This document shows, one piece after another, positions 28,253 through 36,979 of a stretch of DNA of 64,000 nucleotides. The first letter of the stretch is position 1. Each line of letters starts with the position of its first letter. Below the pieces are notes generated by a model, which was not told the origin of the DNA, made no database searches, and was given only the letters and a program-made list of their open reading frames with translations. Origin of the DNA: Acidobacteriota bacterium (lineage in GTDB: Bacteria > Acidobacteriota > Vicinamibacteria > Vicinamibacterales > CAVVIG01); assembly GCA_018268955.1 (NCBI GenBank), contig JAFDVO010000015.1, positions 85,592 to 149,591 of the forward strand. The letters are read 5' to 3'. Made by a program: the position numbers and the translations under genes.

Positions 28253-30076
28253 TCAGTCGTGTGACGCCGTCGATGCCGTGGCCAGCATATCGCACGCGCG
28301 CAGGAACTTGCCGTCACAGGCCTTGCGCAGGTACTCCTGGGCCCGCTTCTCGTCCGCGGGAAGGCCATCACCGTTGTGGTACATCGCAGCGGCGTTGAAG
28401 CAGGCCGACGCATTGCCGGCCGCGCACGTCTTCTCGAGCAGTGCGATGGCCCGCTGCGCGTCGCGAGGGAGCGGCGGCGTGCCATTCTTGAACGCAAACG
28501 CGAGCGCCTCGCACCCGTCGAGCCACCCCTGATCGCAGGCGCGCTGGTAGACACCGGCGGGCGGGTCCGTGATCGCGCCCTTCCCGATGCGCAGCAGGAC
28601 CCGGTAGTCGTCGACGTTCGGGGCATCGTCCCGCAGCCGCGCGATGTCACTGGTGGCCGCGGCGGCGTTCGCGCATCCCGCGCCAGAGCCGAAGCCGCAG
28701 GCCCGCGTGAACGCGGCTGCCATCACCTGCGGCGCCGGAGGCTGCTCGACGGCGACGCGCAGGCCAAACTCATTGCACGCCCACCCCGAGCCGTCCTTGC
28801 AGGCGGTGGCGACCATCACATCCAGTTGGCGGCACGCGTTCCGACGGCCGTCCGCACAGGCCTGCTGCCAGAAGGGGATGAAGTTGCCTGGATGGGCGTC
28901 CCCGACACCCTGGGTGAGCGCCATCACGATGAACACCACCACCCACGTCGACGTGTAGGCCAGCCTGCGCCGTGCCGGCTGCCAGGAGCGGCCCAGGCGG
29001 GCAGGGTCCAGCCAGGCCAAGGCGCGAGATCCCGCCGCCCGGTCGATCAGTTGAATTGAAAGATTCAGGATTGGAATCTGGAGCAGCTTGTCGTAGAACC
29101 CTGGCGCGCCGAAGGCCGTCAGCACGCCATACAGCGCCACAGTGCTGGCGCCGTAGAGCGCTCCGAAGATGACGCGCCCGAGCTCGGTTCTCGGAGAAGT
29201 TGCCGGGTCCACGAAGAGCAGCAGCATGCCAAGGAAGACCGCTACCGGGATGTAGCTGTCCACGAAGAAGTACGTGCCGGTCACGCCGAAGTAGGCGAGC
29301 CCGAACAGGTAGGTCGTCAGCACCGCCGAGAGCGACATCGTGGTGACGCCGAACTTGTACTGGCCGGGCAGTGAGATGAGGAACAGGAACAGGTAGATGT
29401 GCGGCGGTTGGAACAGTTGCCGTGCGATGTCGACACCCCACGTGATGTCGGTGGTGCCGGTGGCGAGCAGGAGGAGTGAGGCGACCGCCAGCGGGAAGGA
29501 CGACGGATTGAAGATGTGGACCCGGCGGCCGTCCTTGTTCCACCGCAGGAACTCCTTGGCGAGGAACGCAACCGCCACCAGCACGAACTGCAGGGCGAAG
29601 TAGTCGTCGCGGAAGCGCAGGAACAGGTTGGTGCTGAAGATGATCGGAAACGCGCCGAAGCTGAGGATGGTGGTGTCGCGACGCGACCAGGAGAGCAGCC
29701 AGTCGAAGGCGTAGGCGAAAACGATCTGCGCCGCAATCAGGGCGGCGGCGTCGCGGATCGGATCCCAGTAGATGGCCCAGTACGTGTAGATGGCGCCCTG
29801 CGCGACCATCTGCATGTAGTGCTCAGGGCGGAGCAGGTACTGTGTGCGCAGCGCCCGGCCGCGGCTGGACAGCGCGAGCAGTACCCACCAGGCCAGCAGC
29901 ACGCCGCCGGCGCTCATAAACGACCAGAGCAGCGTCGGGTTCGCATGAATGCGAGGGAGCATCGCGAACGAGAAGATGCCTGCGATGGGCAGCAGGGGCA
30001 GCGCGATGAGCGCCGCATGGCCGTGCTCACGCGGCACTGCCGCAGCGTGGGAGGTGGCGTGGGGTCTGCGTGCCAT
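28253..30076 (-). CDS. RnfD/NqrB (UnbU)-like membrane protein fused to Sel1-type repeats
   Basis: 607 residues. The first 390 or so form a membrane domain of about ten helices with motifs of the NQR2/RnfD family: HIFNPSSFPLAVASLLLL near 190 and FVDPATSPRTELGRVIFG near 290. The same family includes the enediyne-cluster membrane protein UnbU. No FMN-attachment SGAT-type motif is evident. From about 400 on there are several short repeats of the Sel1/Hcp kind with paired cysteines (CADGRRNAC, CDQGWLDGC, CAAGNASAC, CDGKFLRAC). These probably lie in the periplasm with disulfides. The gene starts 31 bases after the UnbV-type gene. This fusion is unusual; the electron-transfer role is inference. Confidence 0.75.
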   Translation of the reverse strand: MARRPHATSHAAAVPREHGHAALIALPLLPIAGIFSFAMLPRIHANPTLLWSFMSAGGVLLAWWVLLALSSRGRALRTQYLLRPEHYMQMVAQGAIYTYWAIYWDPIRDAAALIAAQIVFAYAFDWLLSWSRRDTTILSFGAFPIIFSTNLFLRFRDDYFALQFVLVAVAFLAKEFLRWNKDGRRVHIFNPSSFPLAVASLLLLATGTTDITWGVDIARQLFQPPHIYLFLFLISLPGQYKFGVTTMSLSAVLTTYLFGLAYFGVTGTYFFVDSYIPVAVFLGMLLLFVDPATSPRTELGRVIFGALYGASTVALYGVLTAFGAPGFYDKLLQIPILNLSIQLIDRAAGSRALAWLDPARLGRSWQPARRRLAYTSTWVVVFIVMALTQGVGDAHPGNFIPFWQQACADGRRNACRQLDVMVATACKDGSGWACNEFGLRVAVEQPPAPQVMAAAFTRACGFGSGAGCANAAAATSDIARLRDDAPNVDDYRVLLRIGKGAITDPPAGVYQRACDQGWLDGCEALAFAFKNGTPPLPRDAQRAIALLEKTCAAGNASACFNAAAMYHNGDGLPADEKRAQEYLRKACDGKFLRACDMLATASTASHD

Positions 30077-30107
30077 GGCTGTGCTCGTCTCTCGCCGAAT
30101 CGCTCCG

Positions 30108-32627
30108 TTAGGGTTCGCGGATGGTGATTGGCGCGCCGGGGCGCAGCGGCCCGCGGACCTGTTGTTGTTGCCCACTCGGCCAGCGCACTGTAATGCGCTC
30201 GGCCTCGCTCGCCTCGCCGAGCCCGAAGTAGAGGGGGACGATGCTCTGGGCCAGGTAGCCGGACTTCCCGTCATGCACCTGGACCTGATCGCGTCCTCCC
30301 GCGCGCACCGTCACGACCGCGCCGAGCCCGTCCCTGTTGGAGCGTCGGCCCTGCAGCCGGACCTGGAGGGTGTGCACCGGTCCGCGTTGCGCCAGATCGC
30401 TGACGAGCACCTGCGGGATGTCGCCATAGGTGTTCGTGACGATATCGAGGTCGCCATCGCCGTCGACGTCCAGCAGCAGGGCGGAGCGCGCAGCCCGGGC
30501 CGTCCATACGGTGACGTGACCGTGGCGCGCCTCGCCCTTGCCGCGCTGCGCGGGAGAGCGATGGTCCTCGTTCATGACCGGGCCCTGCTCGCCGGAGCAG
30601 ATGTCGTGCTTGATGTCCGCCCCGTCGCACTCCAGTTCGAACCAGGGGACGATCCGCCGGGGCCGCGGCTCGACACCCAGCGTGAACTCCGCAGGCACGA
30701 AGCGCAGGCCCGCATCGTTCAGCAGCAGGTCGCTGCCGTGATAGCGGAACGGATAATTCATCCCGGCGCCGACGAACAGGTCGGGCCACCCGTCGGCGTT
30801 CAGGTCGCCGACGCTCGGGCCCCACGGCCAGCCGGTCTCGACGCCGGCCGCATCAGACCGGTCCGTGAAGGTCCCGTCGCGCTCACCGGTGAAGAGGGCA
30901 TTCCCCAGCACGTGATTCCCGTCGGTGCCGAGGAACGCCAGCGGGAACATCGTCTTCGGATCGTGTTTGCGGGCTTCCGCGTCCGGCGTGAGATCACTGG
31001 ACATGTCTGTGTGCATGTCGGTGACGAACAGGTCGAGTTGCGCGTCCCCATTCCAGTCGAGAACCTTTACGCCCATGGCTCCCCAGGGTGTGGCCGGAAA
31101 GATGCGGCGCCCGCGGTTCTCGAACCGTCCTCCCCCGAGGTTGTACCAGAGCTGATCGTGCCCCTGCATGGAGGGTACGTACAGGTCCGGACGGCCGTCC
31201 GCATCGACGTCGATTGGCGTCACGTCCCCCGACCAGGCGCTGTGCACCAGGCCAGATAACGGGGAGGTCACTTCGAACCGGCGTCCATCAATGTTGCGAT
31301 AGAGGATGGAGGCCTCGGAGCGCTCTGGATGGAGGTGGCCGGCGAACGCGTCCGGGAAGCTGATCCACCGGCCGTCGGGGCGTCGTGCGTCACGCGTGTA
31401 CTTGCCGACGTTGGTCACGAACAGATCGAGGCGGCCGTCGCCGTCGTAGTCGAAGAACGCGGCCCCGGACGAATGACCGCCGGTGCCGCCGACGCCTGCC
31501 TCCCTGGTGACGTCCGTGAAGACGCCGTGGCCGTCATTCCGGAACAGCAGGTTGCCTTCGCGAACGGCCGTGACGAAGAGGTCCTCGTCGCCGTCGTTGT
31601 CGATGTCCGCGAATGCGGCGCCGACACAGGCGCGGTCCCCAACGCCCACACCTGCCGCGTCCGTCACATCCTCGAAGTGACCCTGCCCCACGTTGCGGAA
31701 CAGGGCATTCCGACCGACCTGGTTGACGAAGTACAGGTCGACGAGGCCGTCTCCGTCAACGTCCGCGGCGGCGACAGCGGTGCCGTGGTCGTAGTGCGTG
31801 GCGCGGTAATACTTGCCCAGGTCAACGCTGGCACCCTGCCTGAAGGTGAGGCCGGTCGTACCGACGCCGTCGACGAAGCGGAAGTCGTGTCGAGCGTTGA
31901 GCGCCGCAGCGGCGGTCTCCTGCGTCGAGCGTCGCAGTTCGGTCCACTTGGGGTCGGCAGCGTCCGGTGGAACCACGACGGCGGTCGGCTGCGACTCGGC
32001 GAGGACGGCGGCGAGTGCCTCACGCAGCGCGTCGCCCCCAGGCTGATCGGTGCCGAAGGTACCACGCACCTGGCCGAGGCTGTCGACGAGGATCAGGTCA
32101 CCCGGATCCGTGAGCGGTGTCCCTGCCGTGTCGGGCTCCTTCAGCGGGCGTCGGAATCCGTTCCGGAACAGGGCTCGCATCGCTGCTCGGGTTCCCGTGA
32201 GGAAAGTCCACCGGGACGGGTCGACATTCCCGGAGGCACTGAACTCGCGCAGGCGCTGGGGCGTGTCGATCTCAGGCACGACCGAGAACGACACCAGCCT
32301 GACCGCTGCCTTCTCTGGCGACCCACGCAGCTCCCCAGCGAGCGACGACATCTCGCGCGCGACCGCGTCACACGGGGCGCCACACTGAGTGAACATGAAG
32401 CCGGCGACCCAGATGTGCCCTCGGAGATCGTCGAGGCTGACGGACTGCTGCTGCTCGTTCGTCAGCACGAACGACGGCAGCGTATCCAGCACCGGCGTTG
32501 ACGGTGATCCGGATGGCGGAGCGGGCGGCCTTGATCCCTCACGCTGGCAGCCGGCGGACGTGAGTGCTGCCAGGGCGACGAGCACGAGCGACATGGCGAC
32601 AGACGAGCAGTGATGGGCTCGACGCAT
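30108..32627 (-). CDS. SCO/thioredoxin-UnbV (CRTAC1) lipoprotein
   Basis: 839 residues. A lipoprotein signal (LTSAGC, C27) is followed by an SCO1/SenC-like thioredoxin domain (about 45-215) with C82-GAP-C86. The His that binds copper in SCO proteins is not evident (LILVDSLGQVRG at its usual site). Then comes a long array of FG-GAP/VCBS beta-propeller repeats (about 270-650) with many Ca-binding DxDxDG loops, such as DVDGDGLVDLYFV and DIDNDGDEDLFV. The ASPIC/UnbV domain is at the end (about 760-830). The ATG at 32627 is chosen for the signal peptide; an internal ATG at 32594 is possible. It forms a pair with the UnbU-like gene 31 bases downstream. Confidence 0.85.
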   Translation of the reverse strand: MRRAHHCSSVAMSLVLVALAALTSAGCQREGSRPPAPPSGSPSTPVLDTLPSFVLTNEQQQSVSLDDLRGHIWVAGFMFTQCGAPCDAVAREMSSLAGELRGSPEKAAVRLVSFSVVPEIDTPQRLREFSASGNVDPSRWTFLTGTRAAMRALFRNGFRRPLKEPDTAGTPLTDPGDLILVDSLGQVRGTFGTDQPGGDALREALAAVLAESQPTAVVVPPDAADPKWTELRRSTQETAAAALNARHDFRFVDGVGTTGLTFRQGASVDLGKYYRATHYDHGTAVAAADVDGDGLVDLYFVNQVGRNALFRNVGQGHFEDVTDAAGVGVGDRACVGAAFADIDNDGDEDLFVTAVREGNLLFRNDGHGVFTDVTREAGVGGTGGHSSGAAFFDYDGDGRLDLFVTNVGKYTRDARRPDGRWISFPDAFAGHLHPERSEASILYRNIDGRRFEVTSPLSGLVHSAWSGDVTPIDVDADGRPDLYVPSMQGHDQLWYNLGGGRFENRGRRIFPATPWGAMGVKVLDWNGDAQLDLFVTDMHTDMSSDLTPDAEARKHDPKTMFPLAFLGTDGNHVLGNALFTGERDGTFTDRSDAAGVETGWPWGPSVGDLNADGWPDLFVGAGMNYPFRYHGSDLLLNDAGLRFVPAEFTLGVEPRPRRIVPWFELECDGADIKHDICSGEQGPVMNEDHRSPAQRGKGEARHGHVTVWTARAARSALLLDVDGDGDLDIVTNTYGDIPQVLVSDLAQRGPVHTLQVRLQGRRSNRDGLGAVVTVRAGGRDQVQVHDGKSGYLAQSIVPLYFGLGEASEAERITVRWPSGQQQQVRGPLRPGAPITIREP

Positions 32628-32783
32628 TGGCCTTGGAAGGTTCCGACCTGAACCGTGTGCTCCCGACGATAGCAGGGCAGGAGCGTCGCGTCGAGTGTGG
32701 GCTGTGCATTCTGTGCTCAGGTGCGCACCGTGTGTGTGCAAGAGGCAGCCTTCCACGGGTGAGGAATGGTGTAGAGTGGCCTC

Positions 32784-33695
32784 ATGCGAGCCATGACGCC
32801 GCTCCTTGTCGCGTGCGCATCGCTTGTGCCGTACCTCGCATCGGCAGCCGACGTGCGCATCGCGATGCACGACGGCCTCGTCTCGATCAGCGCGACCGAC
32901 GCCACCCCCAGGCAGGTGCTCGAGGAGTGGGCACGCGTCGGCAGGACGACAGTCGTGAACGTCGAGCGAATGCCAGGCGGACCTGTGAGCCTCGAACTGC
33001 GCGACGTGCCCGAGGCGCAGGCGCTTGAAGTCGTACTCCGGTCGGTCAGCGGCTACATCGCCGCTCCCAGAAGCACGCCCGCAGGCGATCTGTCGATGTT
33101 CGATCGGATTGTGGTGCTCCCCACATCCAGTGGGGCGCGTCCGGCTCTGCCTCCGCGTCCTGCGCCGATGGCGGCGCCCGCCCTGCCTCTGCCGACCGCA
33201 GACCGACCGGTGGATGTCGAGCTTGAGAACGCTGACGTGAGCGAACCTGCGCCGCCTATCGGCCCACCGTCGTCGCCACCGACGCTCGCGTCGTCCGGCG
33301 GTTTCCCACGCGGCGGGCAGCGATCGCCCTCGGGGGTACTGCCGCAGCCGACATCGTCAGGCGGTCCCGATGATGAAGACGGCCAGAACCGGGGCCCCAT
33401 GGCTGTTGCCTCGGGTGGAGGCAGCGTCGCCGTTCAGGCGCCTTCACCCTCGGCCCCGGTCGCCGACTACTCGAAGCCATTTGCGGCACCTGTCGCGACC
33501 ACACTGGCGCCCGGCATGATGACGTTGCCCCAGCAGCCGAAGATCGACCCGAAGACCTACAAGCCCGGCGGCGCGCAGCAACCGATTCCGCCGACGTTCC
33601 CGTCGGCGCGACCCGGCGAAGTCGGTGCGACACCGAGCGTCGTTCCTGAGTACCTGCGGAAGGGCAGCACCCCTGCGCCGAACACGAATCGATGA
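32784..33695 (+). CDS. Secreted Pro-rich protein with secretin N-terminal (STN)-like domain
   Basis: 303 residues. A signal peptide (about 1-22) precedes a short domain of about 80 residues (VRIAMHDGLVSISATDATPR, VSLELRDVPEAQALEVVLRS). It resembles the secretin/TonB short N-terminal (STN) fold or the FecR/PilQ N-domain. The remaining two thirds is low-complexity Pro/Ala/Ser/Gly sequence, probably disordered and periplasmic. No membrane anchor or barrel follows, so it is not a full secretin. It is divergent from the UnbV-type gene with about 155 bases between starts. Function unknown; a periplasmic accessory protein is an inference. Confidence 0.72.
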   Translation: MRAMTPLLVACASLVPYLASAADVRIAMHDGLVSISATDATPRQVLEEWARVGRTTVVNVERMPGGPVSLELRDVPEAQALEVVLRSVSGYIAAPRSTPAGDLSMFDRIVVLPTSSGARPALPPRPAPMAAPALPLPTADRPVDVELENADVSEPAPPIGPPSSPPTLASSGGFPRGGQRSPSGVLPQPTSSGGPDDEDGQNRGPMAVASGGGSVAVQAPSPSAPVADYSKPFAAPVATTLAPGMMTLPQQPKIDPKTYKPGGAQQPIPPTFPSARPGEVGATPSVVPEYLRKGSTPAPNTNR

Positions 33696-33698
33696 AGG

Positions 33699-33737
33699 TC
33701 ACCCGGCAGCCAGAAGTCTCGCTGCCGGGTGGCTTTT
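33699..33737 (+). terminator. Rho-independent terminator after the STN-like gene
   Basis: An 11-bp GC-rich stem (ACCCGGCAGC paired with GCTGCCGGGT) with a 10-base loop, followed by GGCTTTT. It starts a few bases after the stop at 33695. Confidence 0.85.
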
Positions 33738-33826
33738 GCCTGCGGATGGCAGCACTCCGGCGACATCGCATGGGCGAGCTGTCTGGCTAAGTTGTTCACA
33801 GCGTTGATCAGAAGCTAAGCACGAGG

Positions 33827-33842
33827 TGGCAGTCGGTTTGCT
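33827..33842 (+). promoter_or_regulatory. Sigma-54-like promoter (-24/-12) of the PEP-CTERM gene
   Basis: TGGCAG, five bases, then TTGCT, with GG and GC exactly 12 bases apart; it differs from the consensus TGGCAC-N5-TTGC at one base. It lies about 50 bases before the ATG at 33894, the usual distance. Found by eye; no activator-binding site was identified. Confidence 0.5.
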
Positions 33843-33893
33843 ACATGGCTCAGCGGTTCAATCCTCTCGCACAGTAACCATCGAGGAGCACGT

Positions 33894-34613
33894 ATGCGGA
33901 AATTCCTGCTGTTCGCCCTTCCTGTTGCCGCCCTGCTGTTTGCCAGCCAGGCGCAGGCAACCACCATTCAGATCAACAACGCTGCGGCGCTCGCGTCCAA
34001 CGACTTCTACGACTGGTCGCAGCTCGGCGTGGACGGAACCGTGGTCGCCTCTCCAAAGGGAGTGACCAGCAACGCGTCGGCGTCCGCGACCATCTCCGAC
34101 GGCGGTGACTTCACGCGACTGACTGAAGGATTGTCATGGAGTGGCGTGATGAACGCGGGCGACAACGTGCTCTTCACGGGTGACAACGCGAAGTTCGCCG
34201 ACCCCGCTTACACCGCTGCGACGTCATTCGAGGTCGACTTCGGGGCAGCTATCGCCGGCCTTGGTCTACAGATTCAGTCCAACGCGTACAGCGCCTTCAA
34301 CGCTACGCTCTCGGTTTACAACGGTCTCACGCTGCTGGGCACGTTCAATGTGTCCGGAACCTCCTCCTCAGCGGCGGACGGCTCGGCACCTTTCCTGGGA
34401 GCCCGCAGCGACGCCGTGGACATTACTCGTGCGATCTTCTCGATTTCGACCGGTGACACGGAACTGGACGCGTTCGGTCTCGGCGTGAACCGCCTGCTCG
34501 TCACCGACGTGCCCTTCCGTCAGGACGCGACGGTGCCGGAGCCCGGCACGCTCACGCTGATGGGCATCGGGGCGGCCGCGTTCATTCGCAACCGTCGTCG
34601 CCAGAAGGCGTAG
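33894..34613 (+). CDS. PEP-CTERM sorting domain protein
   Basis: 239-residue exported protein. Signal peptide MRKFLLFALPVAALLFASQA, then a beta-rich domain of about 190 residues, and a C-terminal sorting signal: VPEPG at about 213-217, a hydrophobic stretch (TLTLMGIGAAAFI) and RNRRRQKA. Such tails are cleaved by an exosortase (EpsH/XrtA family) and the proteins reach the surface or exopolysaccharide matrix. No exosortase lies in this window. A GAGGAG ribosome-binding site precedes the ATG, and a sigma-54-like promoter lies further upstream. It is flanked by terminators on both sides, so a single-gene unit. Confidence 0.92.
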   Translation: MRKFLLFALPVAALLFASQAQATTIQINNAAALASNDFYDWSQLGVDGTVVASPKGVTSNASASATISDGGDFTRLTEGLSWSGVMNAGDNVLFTGDNAKFADPAYTAATSFEVDFGAAIAGLGLQIQSNAYSAFNATLSVYNGLTLLGTFNVSGTSSSAADGSAPFLGARSDAVDITRAIFSISTGDTELDAFGLGVNRLLVTDVPFRQDATVPEPGTLTLMGIGAAAFIRNRRRQKA

Positions 34614-34640
34614 CCTCACCCTCGCCCTTCACATACAAAC

Positions 34641-34679
34641 CCCCGAACGGGCTTCGCTCCCAGCAAGGCTCGTTCGGGG
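34641..34679 (+). terminator. Hairpin terminator after the PEP-CTERM gene
   Basis: A 9-bp perfect stem CCCCGAACG / CGTTCGGGG with a 21-base loop, 28 bases after the stop. The following T-run is weak (TCGGTTCC), so rho-independent function is likely but not certain. Confidence 0.65.
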
Positions 34680-34990
34680 TCGGTTCCCCCTCCAGTAGCC
34701 CCTCGCCGGTCATCATCAGTCCTGGATCGTCATCGACAGCAATAGTCTGCGCATCTACGCGTTCGGCAGACTTTTGTTTGCACTAAGCGAGCCTGTGCTG
34801 TGCTAAAAGCGAGCTGATCTGGTTGTTCTCTAATCAAACTAGCCGAGGCTGTTGGCATATATCTTCGAGTAGCTGTATGCATCCTGACCGCGTATGGTCA
34901 GGAACACCCCGGCGCAGCGCGAACCTACGCGTGGCCTTGCTGCAAGACCCTCCGAGTTGTTCGCCGGCAGGCGCCTACGGAGGTGCGGTC
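34680..34990. other. Non-coding leader region before the first toroid-TSP3 gene
   Basis: About 310 bases without a supported gene, visibly richer in A/T than the surroundings between 34735 and 34880. It contains a perfect 7-bp inverted repeat (CCTGACC at 34883-34889, GGTCAGG at 34896-34902) and ends in a strong GGAGGT ribosome-binding site at 34979-34984. A long leader or operator is possible. I found no convincing sigma-70 or sigma-54 promoter in it. Confidence 0.5.
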
Positions 34991-36868
34991 ATGGCACGAC
35001 GAACGTTCTTTCATGCGGTGCTCGCCGCGACCGTCTGGGCCTGGTTGCCCGGGCCGGTGCAGGCGCAGACCAACTTCGCCGACGACGTGAACTCGGCGCT
35101 CGATCACTTCCTCGACTACGTACGTCCCCAGATATCGAACGGCAGCCTCGGGTGCCACGACGCCGTCGGTCTGGTCGGCCTGACGATCATGGAGAAGCAC
35201 GACCCGACGATTGCCGGCAACCCCATCATCGGGTACAGCAATTCATCGGCGAGCGACAAGGTGCGCCTGCAGCAGGTCGCACAGACCATCATCGATTGTC
35301 ACGTCTACCCGAACGGCTTCTACGCGTACCGTGACGGCATCGACATGATGTTCCTCGCGTTGTACGCCCGCACGGGCGGCCCTGAAGCGGTGTCTGGAGA
35401 TCCCACGCACACAGTTCGGACCGCGATGGATATGCTCGTCGATCGCACACTGGCCAGCCAGACGACGCTGACGAGCTGGTATGGCACGCCGGGGATGTGG
35501 GGCTACAGCTACTGGGGCAGCGACTCCTCGACGACGCAGTTCGCCGTGGGTGGGTTGGCCGCGGCCAAGGGCTACTACCTCGACGCGTGTTGCGGCGGAG
35601 ATCCTGGCAGCCGCGTGGCCGCCATCGACATCGGTCTGTCGAACGGCGACGCCACACACACAAGCTCACGACAGGCTTACGCCGTCAATCAGGTCGTGCT
35701 CCCGGCGCCTGACAACGACCAAGGTGGCTGGGGCTACCAGGTGCCCGGATACGAGCCGTCCTTGCAGCAGACCGCGTCGGGCCTGTGGGTGTCAATTCTC
35801 GGCGGGGCCGACGTGAACGACCCCGCAGTGCAGAAGGGGCTCCGCTGGCAGCAGAAGCGGTTCAACTTCGACCATCTGCCTGGGTACTACGAGACGACCC
35901 CGGCGGGTGGGCTGGGCAACGGCTGGGAGACGGAGTCCTTCGGGTACTTCCTCTTCTCGTCGTCGAAGGCCTACTCACTGCTGGAGGCGCAGGGCATCGC
36001 GCCGACGCCCGGCAACATCACCCCGAAAGACATCGGCGACCTGCCCGCTGATTCGGCGGTACCGCGGATGACGCACATCGACCCGAACTCCGCGATTTGC
36101 GGACTCGTGTCGCACCCGGCCGAGTGCCACGGTCCTTACACGGGCGAAGAACCTCGCTGGTACTTCGATTACGCCCACATGATCATGAAGCGGCAGCAGG
36201 TGGACGGCTCGTTCAACCTGGTGAATGGCGCGTGGGACTACTGGAGCGATCAGGCGTATCACGCGCTCGTGCTCGAACGGTCGCTCGCTGGTGCCTGCGT
36301 CGATACCGACCAGGACGGGATCTGCGACGGTGACGACAACTGCACGACTGCGGCGAACCCGGGGCAGGCCGATCAGGACCACGACGGCGTCGGCGACGCG
36401 TGCGACAACTGTCCGACCGTTCCGAATCCCACACAGGCAGATGATGACCAGAACGGCGTGGGCGACGCGTGTCAGAACACCGCGCCGGAGTGCGAAGATG
36501 CGATGCCGACGGTGACGACGTTGTGGCCGGTCGACAAAGCGCTGGTCGGCGTTGGCATCACGGGTGTGACCGACGCGGAGTCCGGCGTGACGATCGCCAT
36601 CACCGGCGTGAAGAGCGACGAGAAGTCGACGCTCGATCGCGTGAACCTGCCGGATGCCTTCATCCTCGGGTCCACGGTGAACCTGCGGCGGGACCGTGGT
36701 ATTGCCTCCTCGCTGCCCGGTAACGGGCGCGTCTATCGCATCAGTTTCACGGCGACGGACGGCGGCGGCTTGAGCTGCCAGGGAACGGTGGACGTGAAGG
36801 TGCCGCGCACGCCAGCGACAGGCACCGTGATCGACGCCGTCATCTACGACGCGACGACCACGCCGTAG
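34991..36868 (+). CDS. Secreted alpha/alpha-toroid protein with thrombospondin type 3 repeats (copy 1)
   Basis: 625 residues. After a signal peptide (about 1-26, ending VQAQ) there is a Trp/Tyr-rich helical domain (about 28-430). It carries terpene-cyclase/prenyltransferase toroid-type repeats, for example [20 protein letters not shown] and [19 protein letters not shown]. Then come thrombospondin type 3-like calcium repeats (about 433-495, [14 protein letters not shown] and later copies with paired Cys) and a C-terminal beta domain (about 495-625) of unknown type. The catalytic DxDD of squalene-hopene cyclases is not seen, so an enzyme role is unlikely. ATG 34991 follows GGAGGT by six bases. 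Paralogue of the gene at 42010. Confidence 0.8.
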   Translation: MARRTFFHAVLAATVWAWLPGPVQAQTNFADDVNSALDHFLDYVRPQISNGSLGCHDAVGLVGLTIMEKHDPTIAGNPIIGYSNSSASDKVRLQQVAQTIIDCHVYPNGFYAYRDGIDMMFLALYARTGGPEAVSGDPTHTVRTAMDMLVDRTLASQTTLTSWYGTPGMWGYSYWGSDSSTTQFAVGGLAAAKGYYLDACCGGDPGSRVAAIDIGLSNGDATHTSSRQAYAVNQVVLPAPDNDQGGWGYQVPGYEPSLQQTASGLWVSILGGADVNDPAVQKGLRWQQKRFNFDHLPGYYETTPAGGLGNGWETESFGYFLFSSSKAYSLLEAQGIAPTPGNITPKDIGDLPADSAVPRMTHIDPNSAICGLVSHPAECHGPYTGEEPRWYFDYAHMIMKRQQVDGSFNLVNGAWDYWSDQAYHALVLERSLAGACVDTDQDGICDGDDNCTTAANPGQADQDHDGVGDACDNCPTVPNPTQADDDQNGVGDACQNTAPECEDAMPTVTTLWPVDKALVGVGITGVTDAESGVTIAITGVKSDEKSTLDRVNLPDAFILGSTVNLRRDRGIASSLPGNGRVYRISFTATDGGGLSCQGTVDVKVPRTPATGTVIDAVIYDATTTP

Positions 36869-36895
36869 TTCCCGACGAGTCGCGCAGGAGCAACA

Positions 36896-36931
36896 ACGAC
36901 CGCCGCCTGGAGGAGCAGGTGGCGGTCGTTT
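36896..36931 (+). terminator. Terminator hairpin after toroid-TSP3 copy 1
   Basis: ACGACCGCCGCCT (36896-36908) pairs with AGGTGGCGGTCGT (36917-36929) with a single mismatch and an 8-base loop. It lies between two convergent genes, so it may end both transcripts; only a short T-run follows. Confidence 0.65.
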
Positions 36932-36979
36932 CGCGTACGAGCCGTCGTCATGCCCGGCGCGCGTTCATGCCACGCGTGT

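Noticed and set aside
32628..32870. N-terminal extension of the UnbV-type frame
   Set aside because: It is His/Arg-rich, overlaps the divergent gene at 32784, and the lipoprotein signal starts at 32627.
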